Notes under the pieces: model-generated | What the model was told of the DNA's origin: nothing | Database searches by the model: none | What the model saw: only the letters and a program-made list of their open reading frames with translations | Assembly: GCA_018672475.1 (NCBI GenBank) | Contig: JABHFS010000024.1 | Span: 1 to 64,000, forward strand | Source of the DNA: Gemmatimonadota bacterium | Lineage (GTDB): Bacteria > Latescibacterota > UBA2968 > UBA8231 | Reading direction: 5' to 3' | Length of the DNA stretch: 64,000 bases | Made by a program: the position numbers and the translations under genes | In this document: piece by piece, positions 44,350 to 52,153 of the stretch | Layout of the letters: each line of letters starts with the position of its first letter | How positions within the stretch are numbered: the first letter of the stretch is position 1

Positions 44350-45367
44350 ACTCTTCTCCCTCTGAAATAAGGGTGGTGTCGGTGTTAGTAGAGTCGGTAA
44401 ACATCGATTCGAAGCTAACGGGTTTGGCGCCGAGCAAGAAGGTTACACGGCATTCGTGCAGGAAGTCGCTGTCGGAGTCGGCCATCAGCACGCGAGTGGC
44501 GTCGAACTCACTGAGTACCGCGTCGCCGGAATAGAGCCCGGAGGTGCGCGTGGCCTTGACCACGAAGGGGTTGGCCTTTTCGCCGCCGAGCCGGTCGCTT
44601 TTCAGGGCGCGGTCGATATCCTTGTCGTAACCGATGATGCCATATTGCGTGGCGTAGTCGCGGTCGACGGTAGCGGCGCCGTAGATGATGCGGCCTTCCT
44701 CGCTGAGGATGCGCGGCGACATGCTCGGTTGCAGGTCCAGCCCGCGGGCGTCGACGAGAATGCCGGTATAGGGCATCCGCGGGATGAAGACGACCGCTTC
44801 TTCTTCCATTATATCTTCCGAACTATCGAGAGAATCGGCCATTGGCTCGGGCGGTGCGGGCAATGCTATATCGTAGGTGTCGGGCGTCAAGCGCGCGACT
44901 TCGGGCAAGACGGCGTCGGCGAAATCGCCCAAGAGCGGCAAGCGCAACGCGATGCGGTAGAGGCCCTCGTTTTCGACTTGCGAACCGGCGATGATGCGGG
45001 CGCCGCGGACCAGACCCTGGACTTTGACGCCGATAGAATCGCTGGTGACGATAAAATTCTGCACGCGAGTTTCGCTGTCGATCTGGACTTCGCCGATCAT
45101 TTCGAGCAGGTTGCGGTAAGCAACCGCTTTGGCGCCGCGGAAACCGAGCAGCCGGCGTTGCACGGGGTTGCTGATATGCTCGGGCACGGTGGCGTCGCCG
45201 TAGACGACCAACTCGTTTTTGGTCCAGTCGACATAGCCCTCGATCAGCGAACCGCCGGCCTCCAGGGTCAGGGCCTCTTCCACGTGTCCCTGAGAGGCCG
45301 AAGAAGTGGGTTGTGCGATGAGGGTTGTGGCGCCGGTTAGGGTCAGCGCGATGAGCAGAAGGAGCAT
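44306..45367 (-). CDS. secreted LPP20/FlgT-N-like protein
   Basis: 353 residues with a signal peptide (LLLLIALTLTGATTLIAQ). The domain at about residues 40-150 has GYVDWTKNELVVYGDA...AKAVAYRNLLEMIGEVQIDSETRVQNFIV...VQGLVRGARII, the pattern of LPP20/FlgT N-terminal domains. The second half (FIPRMPYTGILVDARGLDLQPSMSPRILSEEGRIIYG) resembles the rest of LPP20-type proteins; the C-terminus is acidic. GGAG lies seven bases before the ATG. FlgT-like proteins belong to flagellar or envelope assemblies; fliG is elsewhere in this window, but the link is only suggestive. Its 3' end overlaps pyrF. Confidence 0.7.
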   Translation of the reverse strand: MLLLLIALTLTGATTLIAQPTSSASQGHVEEALTLEAGGSLIEGYVDWTKNELVVYGDATVPEHISNPVQRRLLGFRGAKAVAYRNLLEMIGEVQIDSETRVQNFIVTSDSIGVKVQGLVRGARIIAGSQVENEGLYRIALRLPLLGDFADAVLPEVARLTPDTYDIALPAPPEPMADSLDSSEDIMEEEAVVFIPRMPYTGILVDARGLDLQPSMSPRILSEEGRIIYGAATVDRDYATQYGIIGYDKDIDRALKSDRLGGEKANPFVVKATRTSGLYSGDAVLSEFDATRVLMADSDSDFLHECRVTFLLGAKPVSFESMFTDSTNTDTTLISEGEEFEFQGETAPGDEPQ

Positions 45368-45424
45368 GGTAGGTCTCCCAGGAAAAGCGGCCTGGTATTG
45401 ATAATACAGTGTAGGTTGGGCTGG

Positions 45425-45466
45425 GAAAAGGGAAAAGATTGCCTCGGGGCCGTAAGGCCCCGAGGC
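45425..45466 (-). terminator. rho-independent terminator after rnpB
   Basis: A perfect 11-bp stem, GCCTCGGGGCC (45441-45451) with GGCCCCGAGGC (45456-45466), tetraloop GTAA, followed on the minus strand by T-rich AATCTTTTCCCTTTT. Confidence 0.85.
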
Positions 45467-45472
45467 GAAGGA

Positions 45473-45840
45473 GTGGGTCTATAAGCCGAGTTCTGTCCAC
45501 ACGCCTTGCGGCGCGTTGTGCGGGCATTCATCTGGGGCGACGGTTACCCGATCGCCTCGGTGCGGCCTACCCGGGAATGATAACGAGGCGGACCACCTCT
45601 CTCCCCCTATTTGGCCTTGCTCCGGATGAGGTTTTCCCTGCCACCTACGTCACCGCAGGCGCGGTGAGCTCTTACCTCACCATTTCACCCTTACCCGGGG
45701 TAAACCGGGCGGTATATTTTCTGTGGCACTGTCTGTGGGGTCACCCCCCCTGGGCGTTACCCAGCATCCTGTCCTGCGGAGCTCGGACTTTCCTCACCGC
45801 CGGTCCGAAGACCGGCAAGCGCGCCCGCCCGACCCACTCC
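45473..45840 (-). ncRNA. rnpB: RNase P RNA (bacterial type A)
   Basis: Catalytic RNA that matures tRNA 5' ends. Read on the minus strand it shows the conserved GAGGAAAGTCCGAGCTCC, GGTAAGGGTGAAA, GTAAGAGCTCACCG, AGAGAGGTGG-type core segments, the GCAGGGAAAACC region and the terminal ACAGAACTCGGCTTATAGACC. The first bases GGGTC pair with the last GACCC to form P1. Exact ends are within a few bases. The 5' end abuts the stop of the zinc-ribbon gene, so it may partly be transcribed from that promoter. Confidence 0.95.
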
Positions 45841-45843
45841 CTC

Positions 45844-46557
45844 TCAGTTGGATTGCTCGTCCCAGGCCATGATCGTGCCGCAGCTCTCGCAGTAGAGCAC
45901 GCCGCGCTCGCCGCTGCGGACTTCCATGCGTATCTGGGCCGGCATTTGATGAAAACAGCAGCCGCAGGCACCCTTGCGCACAGCGGCGACACGGACCCCG
46001 CGTCGACCCTTCTTGCGCTCGTAGGTCGCAAGAAGCCTGGCTTCGATGTCTTTGGCGACCTTTTTACGGCGCTTCTGGACCTCGTCAACTTGCTCTTGCA
46101 TGGTGTTGAGCTGGCTCTGCAATTCGTCGATGCGCTCCTGCTGGCTCTGGCGGATTTCCTCGAAGGTGGTTTTCTCCTCCCCGATTTGTCCTTGAACCCG
46201 TTCGATACCCTCGATCGCCTCTAGCAACTGGCTCTCGTTTTCGGAGAGACTTGACTTGCAGGCTTCGATCTCGGTTTGCAGCGCGTCGTATTCCTTGTTG
46301 GTAGTGACGACGGCGAAGCGCTCTTCGTGTTCTTTCAGATTGACCTTGCCGCTCTCGATCTCGCGCTCGCAGTGCCGCTGTTTTTTCCCCAATTCTTCGA
46401 GCGTCGCTTCGAGGTCGATCAAATGAGCTTGGGCGTTTACTATTTCGCGCTGGCGCTCGCTGATCTCGGCAGGGTACTTCTCTTTGGCCTCTTCTAGTGT
46501 GAAGACTTCCTTATCGACTGCTTGGAGCTGCAAAAGTTGTAGCAAACCCTCTTTCAT
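45844..46557 (-). CDS. coiled-coil protein with C4-type zinc ribbon
   Basis: About 237 residues. Nearly the whole N-terminal 180 residues are predicted coiled coil (LIDLEATLEELGKKQRHCER, LSENESQLLEAIEGIERVQG and similar heptads). The C-terminus carries two CxxC pairs, GACGCCFHQMP and LYCESCGTIM, the C4 zinc ribbon of the DUF164/zf-RING_7 family. The start at 46557 is preferred over 46581, which lies just after a terminator and lacks a binding site. The gene directly precedes rnpB, an arrangement seen in other bacteria. The family's role is poorly defined, with nucleic acid binding suggested. Confidence 0.85.
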   Translation of the reverse strand: MKEGLLQLLQLQAVDKEVFTLEEAKEKYPAEISERQREIVNAQAHLIDLEATLEELGKKQRHCEREIESGKVNLKEHEERFAVVTTNKEYDALQTEIEACKSSLSENESQLLEAIEGIERVQGQIGEEKTTFEEIRQSQQERIDELQSQLNTMQEQVDEVQKRRKKVAKDIEARLLATYERKKGRRGVRVAAVRKGACGCCFHQMPAQIRMEVRSGERGVLYCESCGTIMAWDEQSN

Positions 46558-46593
46558 AGGCCGTTTCTCTTCTCCTGTCATGCGCGCTTAAAG

Positions 46594-46623
46594 CCAAACA
46601 AAAAGCGCACCCTATAGGTGCAC
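46594..46623 (-). terminator. terminator after the transketolase operon
   Basis: On the minus strand GTGCACC and GGTGCGC form a 7-bp stem (46623-46617 with 46611-46605, one G:U pair), followed by TTTTTGTTTGG. It separates the transketolase genes from the zinc-ribbon gene. Confidence 0.65.
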
Positions 46624-46817
46624 TTGAGGTGGTATAGTCTTATCGATTTCGATGGTAAGAGGCGCTGGCGAGATACGTCGCGCCGGATTGCAAAGGACCT
46701 GTGAGGAAGCAGGTGAGTGGCGTCATGAACGGCTACTTGACTTCTAATGGTCACAAGTATTGTAAGTGCGTTGTATACCAATAATTACGGTTATTCCGAC
46801 ATATAGTCAAGACGGCT

Positions 46818-47765
46818 TCAGGCCAGGAGGGCTCGGGCCGCCTGCGCGACGTGGTCTGAAGTCAGTCCGTATTTGGCTAACAGATCCTCATTGGTGGCCG
46901 ATTCGCCAAAGGTATCGCGGATACCGACCCGCTTCATCGGGGTGGGGCGTTGCTCACCGAGCACCTCGGCGACGGCGCCGCCCAAGCCGCCGATGATAGT
47001 ATGGTCTTCGGCGGTGACGACTTTGCCCGTCTTGTGTGCGGCGGAGACGATCGCTTCTTCGTCGAGCGGTTTGATCGAAGGCACGTGCAGGACGTGGGCC
47101 GAAATGCCCTCGCCGGCGAGGGTATCGGCGGCATCGAGGCAGCGCGGTGTTTGCGCGCCGGTGGAAATCAGTGTGACGTCGGTGCCTTCGCGCACGACGA
47201 GCGCCTTGCCGAGCTCAAATTGATAATCGGCAGGAAAAATAACGGGCTCGGGGTCGCGGGTCATGCGCACATAGACAGGGCCGGGTAGGTCGTTGGCAAC
47301 CCGCATGCACGCGGCTACTTCAACAGCGTCGGCGGGGGCTAGGACCGTCATATTGGGCATCGCGCGCATAATGGAAATATCGGAGACTTCTTGGTGGGTC
47401 TTGCCCGTCTTGCCGGTTAATAGCCCCGAGTAGGCGCCGCAGAGTTTGACGGGCAGGTTGGGTTGGGCGACTACGATGCGCAGTTGGTCGAGGTCGCGGT
47501 TGACGATAAAACAGGCGAAGCTGCTCAACCACGGTACTAGACCGCAGGTGGCCATACCGGCGGCGACGCCCATCATATTTTGTTCGGCGATGCCCATCAT
47601 CAGGAAGCGGTCGGGGCGTTCGCGCGAGACCTTATCGGCCTTAGTTGAATTGGCGAGATCGCCGTCGAGGGCGTAGACGCGCTCGTCGCGGTCGATCAGT
47701 TCGACTAGGGTGTCGCCGAAGGCGTCGCGTTGCGCGACCATCTGGCCGGTGGCGGAGAGATTCAT
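46818..47765 (-). CDS. transketolase C-terminal subunit
   Basis: 315 residues forming the pyrimidine-binding and C-terminal domains of a split transketolase. VYALDGDLANSTKADK, FLMMGIAEQNMMGVAAGMA (the catalytic Glu for TPP), SDISIMRAMPNMTVLAPADA, and GKVVTAEDHTIIGGLGGAVAEVL are typical. It starts inside the stop of the N-terminal subunit gene (ATGA overlap), so the two are made together. Two-subunit transketolases are common in archaea and several bacterial phyla. It acts in the pentose phosphate pathway. Confidence 0.9.
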   Translation of the reverse strand: MNLSATGQMVAQRDAFGDTLVELIDRDERVYALDGDLANSTKADKVSRERPDRFLMMGIAEQNMMGVAAGMATCGLVPWLSSFACFIVNRDLDQLRIVVAQPNLPVKLCGAYSGLLTGKTGKTHQEVSDISIMRAMPNMTVLAPADAVEVAACMRVANDLPGPVYVRMTRDPEPVIFPADYQFELGKALVVREGTDVTLISTGAQTPRCLDAADTLAGEGISAHVLHVPSIKPLDEEAIVSAAHKTGKVVTAEDHTIIGGLGGAVAEVLGEQRPTPMKRVGIRDTFGESATNEDLLAKYGLTSDHVAQAARALLA

Positions 47766-48628
47766 AGGGCGGCCTCCTGGGCGGCGAGTTCGTCTTGTGC
47801 TTGTTTGAGGTCGTCGTCGGTGACCGGTTTGGAATGCCAGGCAAAGTCGTTTTCCATATAGGAAATACCCTTGCCTTTAATGGTCTTGGCGATGACGATG
47901 GTGGGTTGGCCGGTATGGGCTTTGGCTTTGGCGAATGCATCGAGTAGCGCATCGAAGTCGTGCCCGTCGACGTCGATGGTATGCCAGCCGAAGGAACGCC
48001 AGCGTTCGGCCGGATTGTCCTGCGGGGCCAAGCGGTCGTTTGCGTCGTAGCCCTTGTCGGTGGCCCAGCCATATTGCTGCAGGCCATTCCAGTCAAGAAT
48101 GGCGGTGAGGTTGTCGAGGCGGTAGCGGGCAGCGACGAAGGCCGCTTCCCAAATTTGTCCTTCCTGCGAATCGCCGTCGCCGACCATCACCCAGGTGTGG
48201 AAATTTTGTTTTTTGAGCTGCGCCGCCAGCGCCATGCCGAGACCGGGGGACAGGCCCTGGCCCAACGAGCCGGTCGACATGTCGAGGCCAGGCAGCACGC
48301 CCATATCGGGGTGGCCTTGCAGGCGGGAGTCGATGGCGTCGAAGGTTTTGAGTTCCTCGATGGGAAAATAGCCGCGCAGTGCGAGGACCGAGTAGAGGCC
48401 GATCGAACAGTGTCCCTTGGAGAGGATGAAGCGGTCGCGGTTTTCGTCGCGCGGCTTCTGCGGGTCGATATTGAGTGTCTCGAAATAGAGGGCGACGAGC
48501 ATGTCGGCGGCGGACATCGGGCCACCGAGATGGCCGGCGCCGGCGTAGTGGACCGATTCGACGACATGGCGGCGCAGTTGGATGGCGAGGCGCTTGAGCT
48601 CGGTATGGCGCTCGGGCGTCAGGCTCAT
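47762..48628 (-). CDS. transketolase N-terminal subunit
   Basis: About 288 residues, the TPP-binding half. HYAGAGHLGGPMSAADMLVALY and FILSKGHCSIGLYSVLA are the entry motifs, MSTGSLGQGLSPGLGMALA follows, and the TPP/Mg motif is MVGDGDSQEGQIWEAAFVAA...LDWNGLQQ. Start at 48628 has AAGGAG nine bases upstream. It overlaps the C-terminal subunit gene by 4 bases. Together they interconvert sugar phosphates by moving two-carbon units. Confidence 0.9.
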   Translation of the reverse strand: MSLTPERHTELKRLAIQLRRHVVESVHYAGAGHLGGPMSAADMLVALYFETLNIDPQKPRDENRDRFILSKGHCSIGLYSVLALRGYFPIEELKTFDAIDSRLQGHPDMGVLPGLDMSTGSLGQGLSPGLGMALAAQLKKQNFHTWVMVGDGDSQEGQIWEAAFVAARYRLDNLTAILDWNGLQQYGWATDKGYDANDRLAPQDNPAERWRSFGWHTIDVDGHDFDALLDAFAKAKAHTGQPTIVIAKTIKGKGISYMENDFAWHSKPVTDDDLKQAQDELAAQEAAL

Positions 48629-48684
48629 AATAGGGGTCTCCTTGCTGGTTGAATACTCCAAATAAAGTAGCTACTGATTTGTAC

Positions 48685-49264
48685 TCAGTCCAGCCACGGG
48701 GCCGCGATGCCGAATTCTCGCCCGCATTCTTCCAAGCGTCCGACGTCTTCGAAAGCTATTGGAATGCCGTCGCGGCTATAGGCTTCCTCGTTGCGATGCT
48801 CGGGGGTGCCCGGCAGGGTTACTTCGTCGTAGCCGCGTAGCGGGATCATCTGCTCCATGCCGAGGCGCACGTCGGCTACGGGTGCGAAGAGACCGAGGTT
48901 CATGACGATGACGTAAGCTACCCATGCGGCAGGCAGGCCATTTTTCGTGGATCGCTTGCGCGCGGTCGGCGCCTTGGCCGACAAAAGCGCCGACCAAAAG
49001 CGTGGCGATAGCGGTGTAGCCCATGGACTTGAAGAAGGCCGCGGGGATCTGTTGCTCAATGGCCTCGATCTCCTCGCCCCGCTGGTAATCGGCGAGAATA
49101 CAGGTAGCTACGTCGAGTACTACGGGCGGGCCTTCCTGGCCAGGCAGGCCGAAACACAGCGGCGGATTGCCGTAGTGGGCGGCGCGTGTGTTCTGGTTGG
49201 AAGTGTAATAGTGTGGGAAGGCGGCCGATTCATATACTGTCTCCAAAGAGGTTCGTGAGATGTA
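48685..49264 (-). pseudogene. broken Ldh_2 family (malate/L-lactate/sulfolactate) dehydrogenase
   Basis: Only the second half of the family is present. One frame reads NTRAAHYGNPPLCFGLPGQEGPPVVLDVAT...GYTAIATLLVGAFVGQGADRAQAIHEK, then after a frameshift near 48930 another reads AAWVAYVIVMNLGLFAPVADV...RDGIPIAFEDVGRLEECGREFGIAAPWLD to a stop at 48685. Both are Ldh_2 segments in correct order. The N-terminal half with the active-site His is gone. Confidence 0.75.
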
Positions 49265-49355
49265 ATGTTGCATTTGGTTGTGAGCTGGATTGCGAATCAA
49301 CAATCAGATCGTAGCAGATCGGCGATCAACGCGTTTGTCAATGTTGCGATGGCAA

Positions 49356-50627
49356 TTACGTATCTATTTCGCTAAGTAGTAGCATCGCTTTTTTGCTAAA
49401 CCGATCTTGTGGTTCACCAACCTCAGTGCAGCGTTTAAAAGCGGCCGTAGCGTCACTTTTTTGACCGAGACTGCTAAGGCTCAACGCAAGAAAATACCAA
49501 CCTTCAGAGTCATTTGGTCGTATGCTGACCACCTGCTCAAAATAGGCTACGGCCTGTTTGTATCGCTGCAACTGCCCGGAAACCTGTCCAGCCGTAAGCA
49601 ATGCGGGAACATATGTCGCATCTTGCTCGAGAGCAGCCTCTACATAACGCAACGCTACTCCGGGTTGTTTTAGCTCCGCAAGATCGCGGGCTAGGGTATT
49701 TAGCCATTTTGGATTGCCGCTCTGCAGGCTCATTGCGCGGTCGAATTTACTCTCTGCCTCGGCGAAATACCCATTGCGAACAAACAACAAGCCGAGATTG
49801 TAGTGGTGCTGAGCCTCTTCTGGAGCATTGAGGATGGCGGCGCGCAAACGTTCGACTTGCTTGTGTACCTCGATCTTGCCCTTACCGATCGAACGCAGAT
49901 GCTTAAATTGTTCCAGTGCTTTCCGTGCCAGCTCTTCTCGTCCGAGTTTTCGCGCCAATATTCCCAGCCGATAGAAGGCGTCTGTAAAGCCGATATCAAC
50001 AAGGGTCGCACGCTGCAGCGATTGCAAGGCTTCTTCGTTGCGCAGTTCCCCTTCCAGGCTTTGGCCGAGGTAGTATAAGAGGGTCGCATCCTTGGGGAAG
50101 AGTCGCAGAGCTGCTGCAAACTCTTGGGTTGCTTGAGCATATTGCGAATTGGTGAGATAGACCTCACCTAAACGCCGGCGTATGCCCGAATTGTTAGGGT
50201 TTAACTCGCGGGCTTTATAGAGATAATTTGTCGCTCGTTCGTTTTGACCAAGCTTGGTGTAGATGCCGCCGAGGTTTAGCAGGCCTGTGACGAATGTGGG
50301 TTGCAAGTGCAACGCATTCTCTAACGATTCGATGGCCAGCGTATAACGTCCTTCGGCGGCGAAACAGGTTGCGACTATATTGTGCAGTTCAACATCGCTC
50401 GAGTCTAGTAACAATCCGCTGTTGGCGGCCGAGGCGGCATCTTTATAGCGATTACTTTCTAGATATTGACGAGCATTAAGTCGATATTGTTCTGTTGTAA
50501 TAGCTGCAGGTGGGCTGGGTTTATCAACAGTTGGACTGCAGGCTGATAGCAATGCTAGGATCGCGTACAAGGTGCCCGCAATGGTGCATAGGAAAGTGGG
50601 CTGGGATCGCGCTTGTGATAGGTCCAA
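49356..50627 (-). CDS. TPR-repeat lipoprotein
   Basis: 423 residues. A lipoprotein signal LYAILALLSACSP gives Cys as the lipidated residue. At least nine TPR units follow, for example YLESNRYKDAASAANSGLLL, AEGRYTLAIESLENALHLQP, KLGQNERATNYLYKARELNP and RNGYFAEAESKFDRAMSLQS. Such proteins act as scaffolds in the envelope. It is divergent from a second TPR gene, with a short shared promoter region. The nearby ASPIC/FG-GAP set also contains TPRs, so a joint function is possible. Confidence 0.8.
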   Translation of the reverse strand: MDLSQARSQPTFLCTIAGTLYAILALLSACSPTVDKPSPPAAITTEQYRLNARQYLESNRYKDAASAANSGLLLDSSDVELHNIVATCFAAEGRYTLAIESLENALHLQPTFVTGLLNLGGIYTKLGQNERATNYLYKARELNPNNSGIRRRLGEVYLTNSQYAQATQEFAAALRLFPKDATLLYYLGQSLEGELRNEEALQSLQRATLVDIGFTDAFYRLGILARKLGREELARKALEQFKHLRSIGKGKIEVHKQVERLRAAILNAPEEAQHHYNLGLLFVRNGYFAEAESKFDRAMSLQSGNPKWLNTLARDLAELKQPGVALRYVEAALEQDATYVPALLTAGQVSGQLQRYKQAVAYFEQVVSIRPNDSEGWYFLALSLSSLGQKSDATAAFKRCTEVGEPQDRFSKKAMLLLSEIDT

Positions 50628-50706
50628 TATAGGATTCGGGGGGTATGGTTTAATGGGACGTTGCTTATTGGCTTTGGCTAAAAGATAAACGATTGGCCCA
50701 TAGAGG

Positions 50707-50735
50707 TTGATCCAGTCCGAATGTTATCATATTAT
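50707..50735 (+). promoter_or_regulatory. candidate promoter for the plus-strand TPR gene
   Basis: TTGATC (50707-50712), 17-base spacer, TATTAT (50730-50735); 4/6 and 5/6 matches, in the divergent gap between two TPR genes. Confidence 0.4.
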
Positions 50736-50872
50736 TCACCGGGATGGTGCCACGCTTTAGTTTTGTGTTTTGCTCGACTAACGGGTGCTGGGCTGAGTTG
50801 TGGCTTGAAGGCATGTGATTTTTAGGGGCCATAGGGTTATGCTACTTGTTTTCCTCGAACGATTTGATTGGT

Positions 50873-52129
50873 ATGGGTTCCACACGAAAAAAACGAGAAT
50901 CTACTAAGCGTGTCAATCGCAATATGCTCGCACTGGTGTTCTTGCTATTGGCATCCTCAATGTTCGGCGCCTACCAACTTTATTGGCAACCTAAGCAAAA
51001 AAAAGAAGAAGCAAGGGCTGCGTTAGAAAAAGCGGACCGACTGCTTGGACAAAATCGCCAACAAGAGGCTGTAGACGGCTATCGCGAGGCTACGGCATTA
51101 GATCCTAGTCTAGCACAGGCGTGGAATAGCCTGGCGGTGATTGAGGTCTCCGGCCAGCGGATGCAGGAAGCATTGCCATTTTTTAATCAAGCATTAGACC
51201 TGGATGCGAATTTTTTTGAGGCGCAGGTAGGTCGTGCGATTGCCTATGAAGGGCTGGGGCGTTTTCTCGAAGCTGAGTCGGACTATAAAAAAGCACTATC
51301 GTTGCGGCCCAATTTTGGTGGGGTGCACTACAATCTAGGGTATCTATATCAACAGCAGGGACTATATCGTGATGCTGAGTCCCATTACCAAGAGAGTCTG
51401 AGGTTGTTACCCAATTTGCTGCAGGCGCTGGCGAATCTGGGCGCGGTGTATGATTTGCTGCAAGACCCAGGCAAGGCGGTAGCGACGTATAAGCGTGCAC
51501 TGGCTGCTCACCCCAACGAGGGGCCTATACATGCGCGTTTGGGTAAGAGCTATATGAAACTGCAAGATTACCAACGGGCCCGCACGGCTTATCTCCGCGC
51601 GATAGAATTGGATGCGGTAGATGCGCTTATCTATCACGATCTCGGTGTAATCAGCGAACAGACGGATGACTTGAAACAGGCCGAAGAATATTTTAACCGT
51701 GCGCTATCGGCTAATCCTTCACACGCGGATTCTTACCAAAAATTGGGTGTGGTCACAGCGGCACTAGGCTATCCAGATCAGGGTGCTGGCTACTATCAAA
51801 AAGCCATTCGTCTGGATCCTACCCACGCGACGGCTCATTACAATTTGGCTCAGCACTACTTTGCACAAGGCCGATCCGCCGACGGGCGCGAACTGATGGA
51901 AGTTTTTGCTGGATTAAAAGAGTATGAAGGCAGGCTTGTCACCCTAAAACGCGGGGTCAATAGAAATCCACGAGATTCTCAAGCGTCGTACCAACTGGCC
52001 CAACTGCACTTGCGTTTCGGCAAGGTCAAAGAGGCGGTCGCCGTATTGCAGCGAACCTTGCAGATCGACCCCTCATTTCAAGCGGCGCAGCGGAGCTTAG
52101 AAGAGATCGAGCGGCTTTCCCGGCAATAG
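50873..52129 (+). CDS. membrane-anchored TPR protein
   Basis: About 418 residues. A basic N-terminus (STRKKRESTKRVNRN) is followed by one hydrophobic segment (MLALVFLLLASSMFGAYQLYW), so a single anchor with the TPR part outside is likely. About nine TPR units follow, such as QNRQQEAVDGYREATALDPS, GRFLEAESDYKKALSLRPNF and YQRARTAYLRAIELDAVDAL. A TTG at 50846 with AGGG nine bases upstream is an alternative start. It is convergent with the ASPIC/FG-GAP gene downstream. Confidence 0.8.
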   Translation: MGSTRKKRESTKRVNRNMLALVFLLLASSMFGAYQLYWQPKQKKEEARAALEKADRLLGQNRQQEAVDGYREATALDPSLAQAWNSLAVIEVSGQRMQEALPFFNQALDLDANFFEAQVGRAIAYEGLGRFLEAESDYKKALSLRPNFGGVHYNLGYLYQQQGLYRDAESHYQESLRLLPNLLQALANLGAVYDLLQDPGKAVATYKRALAAHPNEGPIHARLGKSYMKLQDYQRARTAYLRAIELDAVDALIYHDLGVISEQTDDLKQAEEYFNRALSANPSHADSYQKLGVVTAALGYPDQGAGYYQKAIRLDPTHATAHYNLAQHYFAQGRSADGRELMEVFAGLKEYEGRLVTLKRGVNRNPRDSQASYQLAQLHLRFGKVKEAVAVLQRTLQIDPSFQAAQRSLEEIERLSRQ

Positions 52130-52153
52130 CAATAGCAGGCTGGCAGATGTGGT

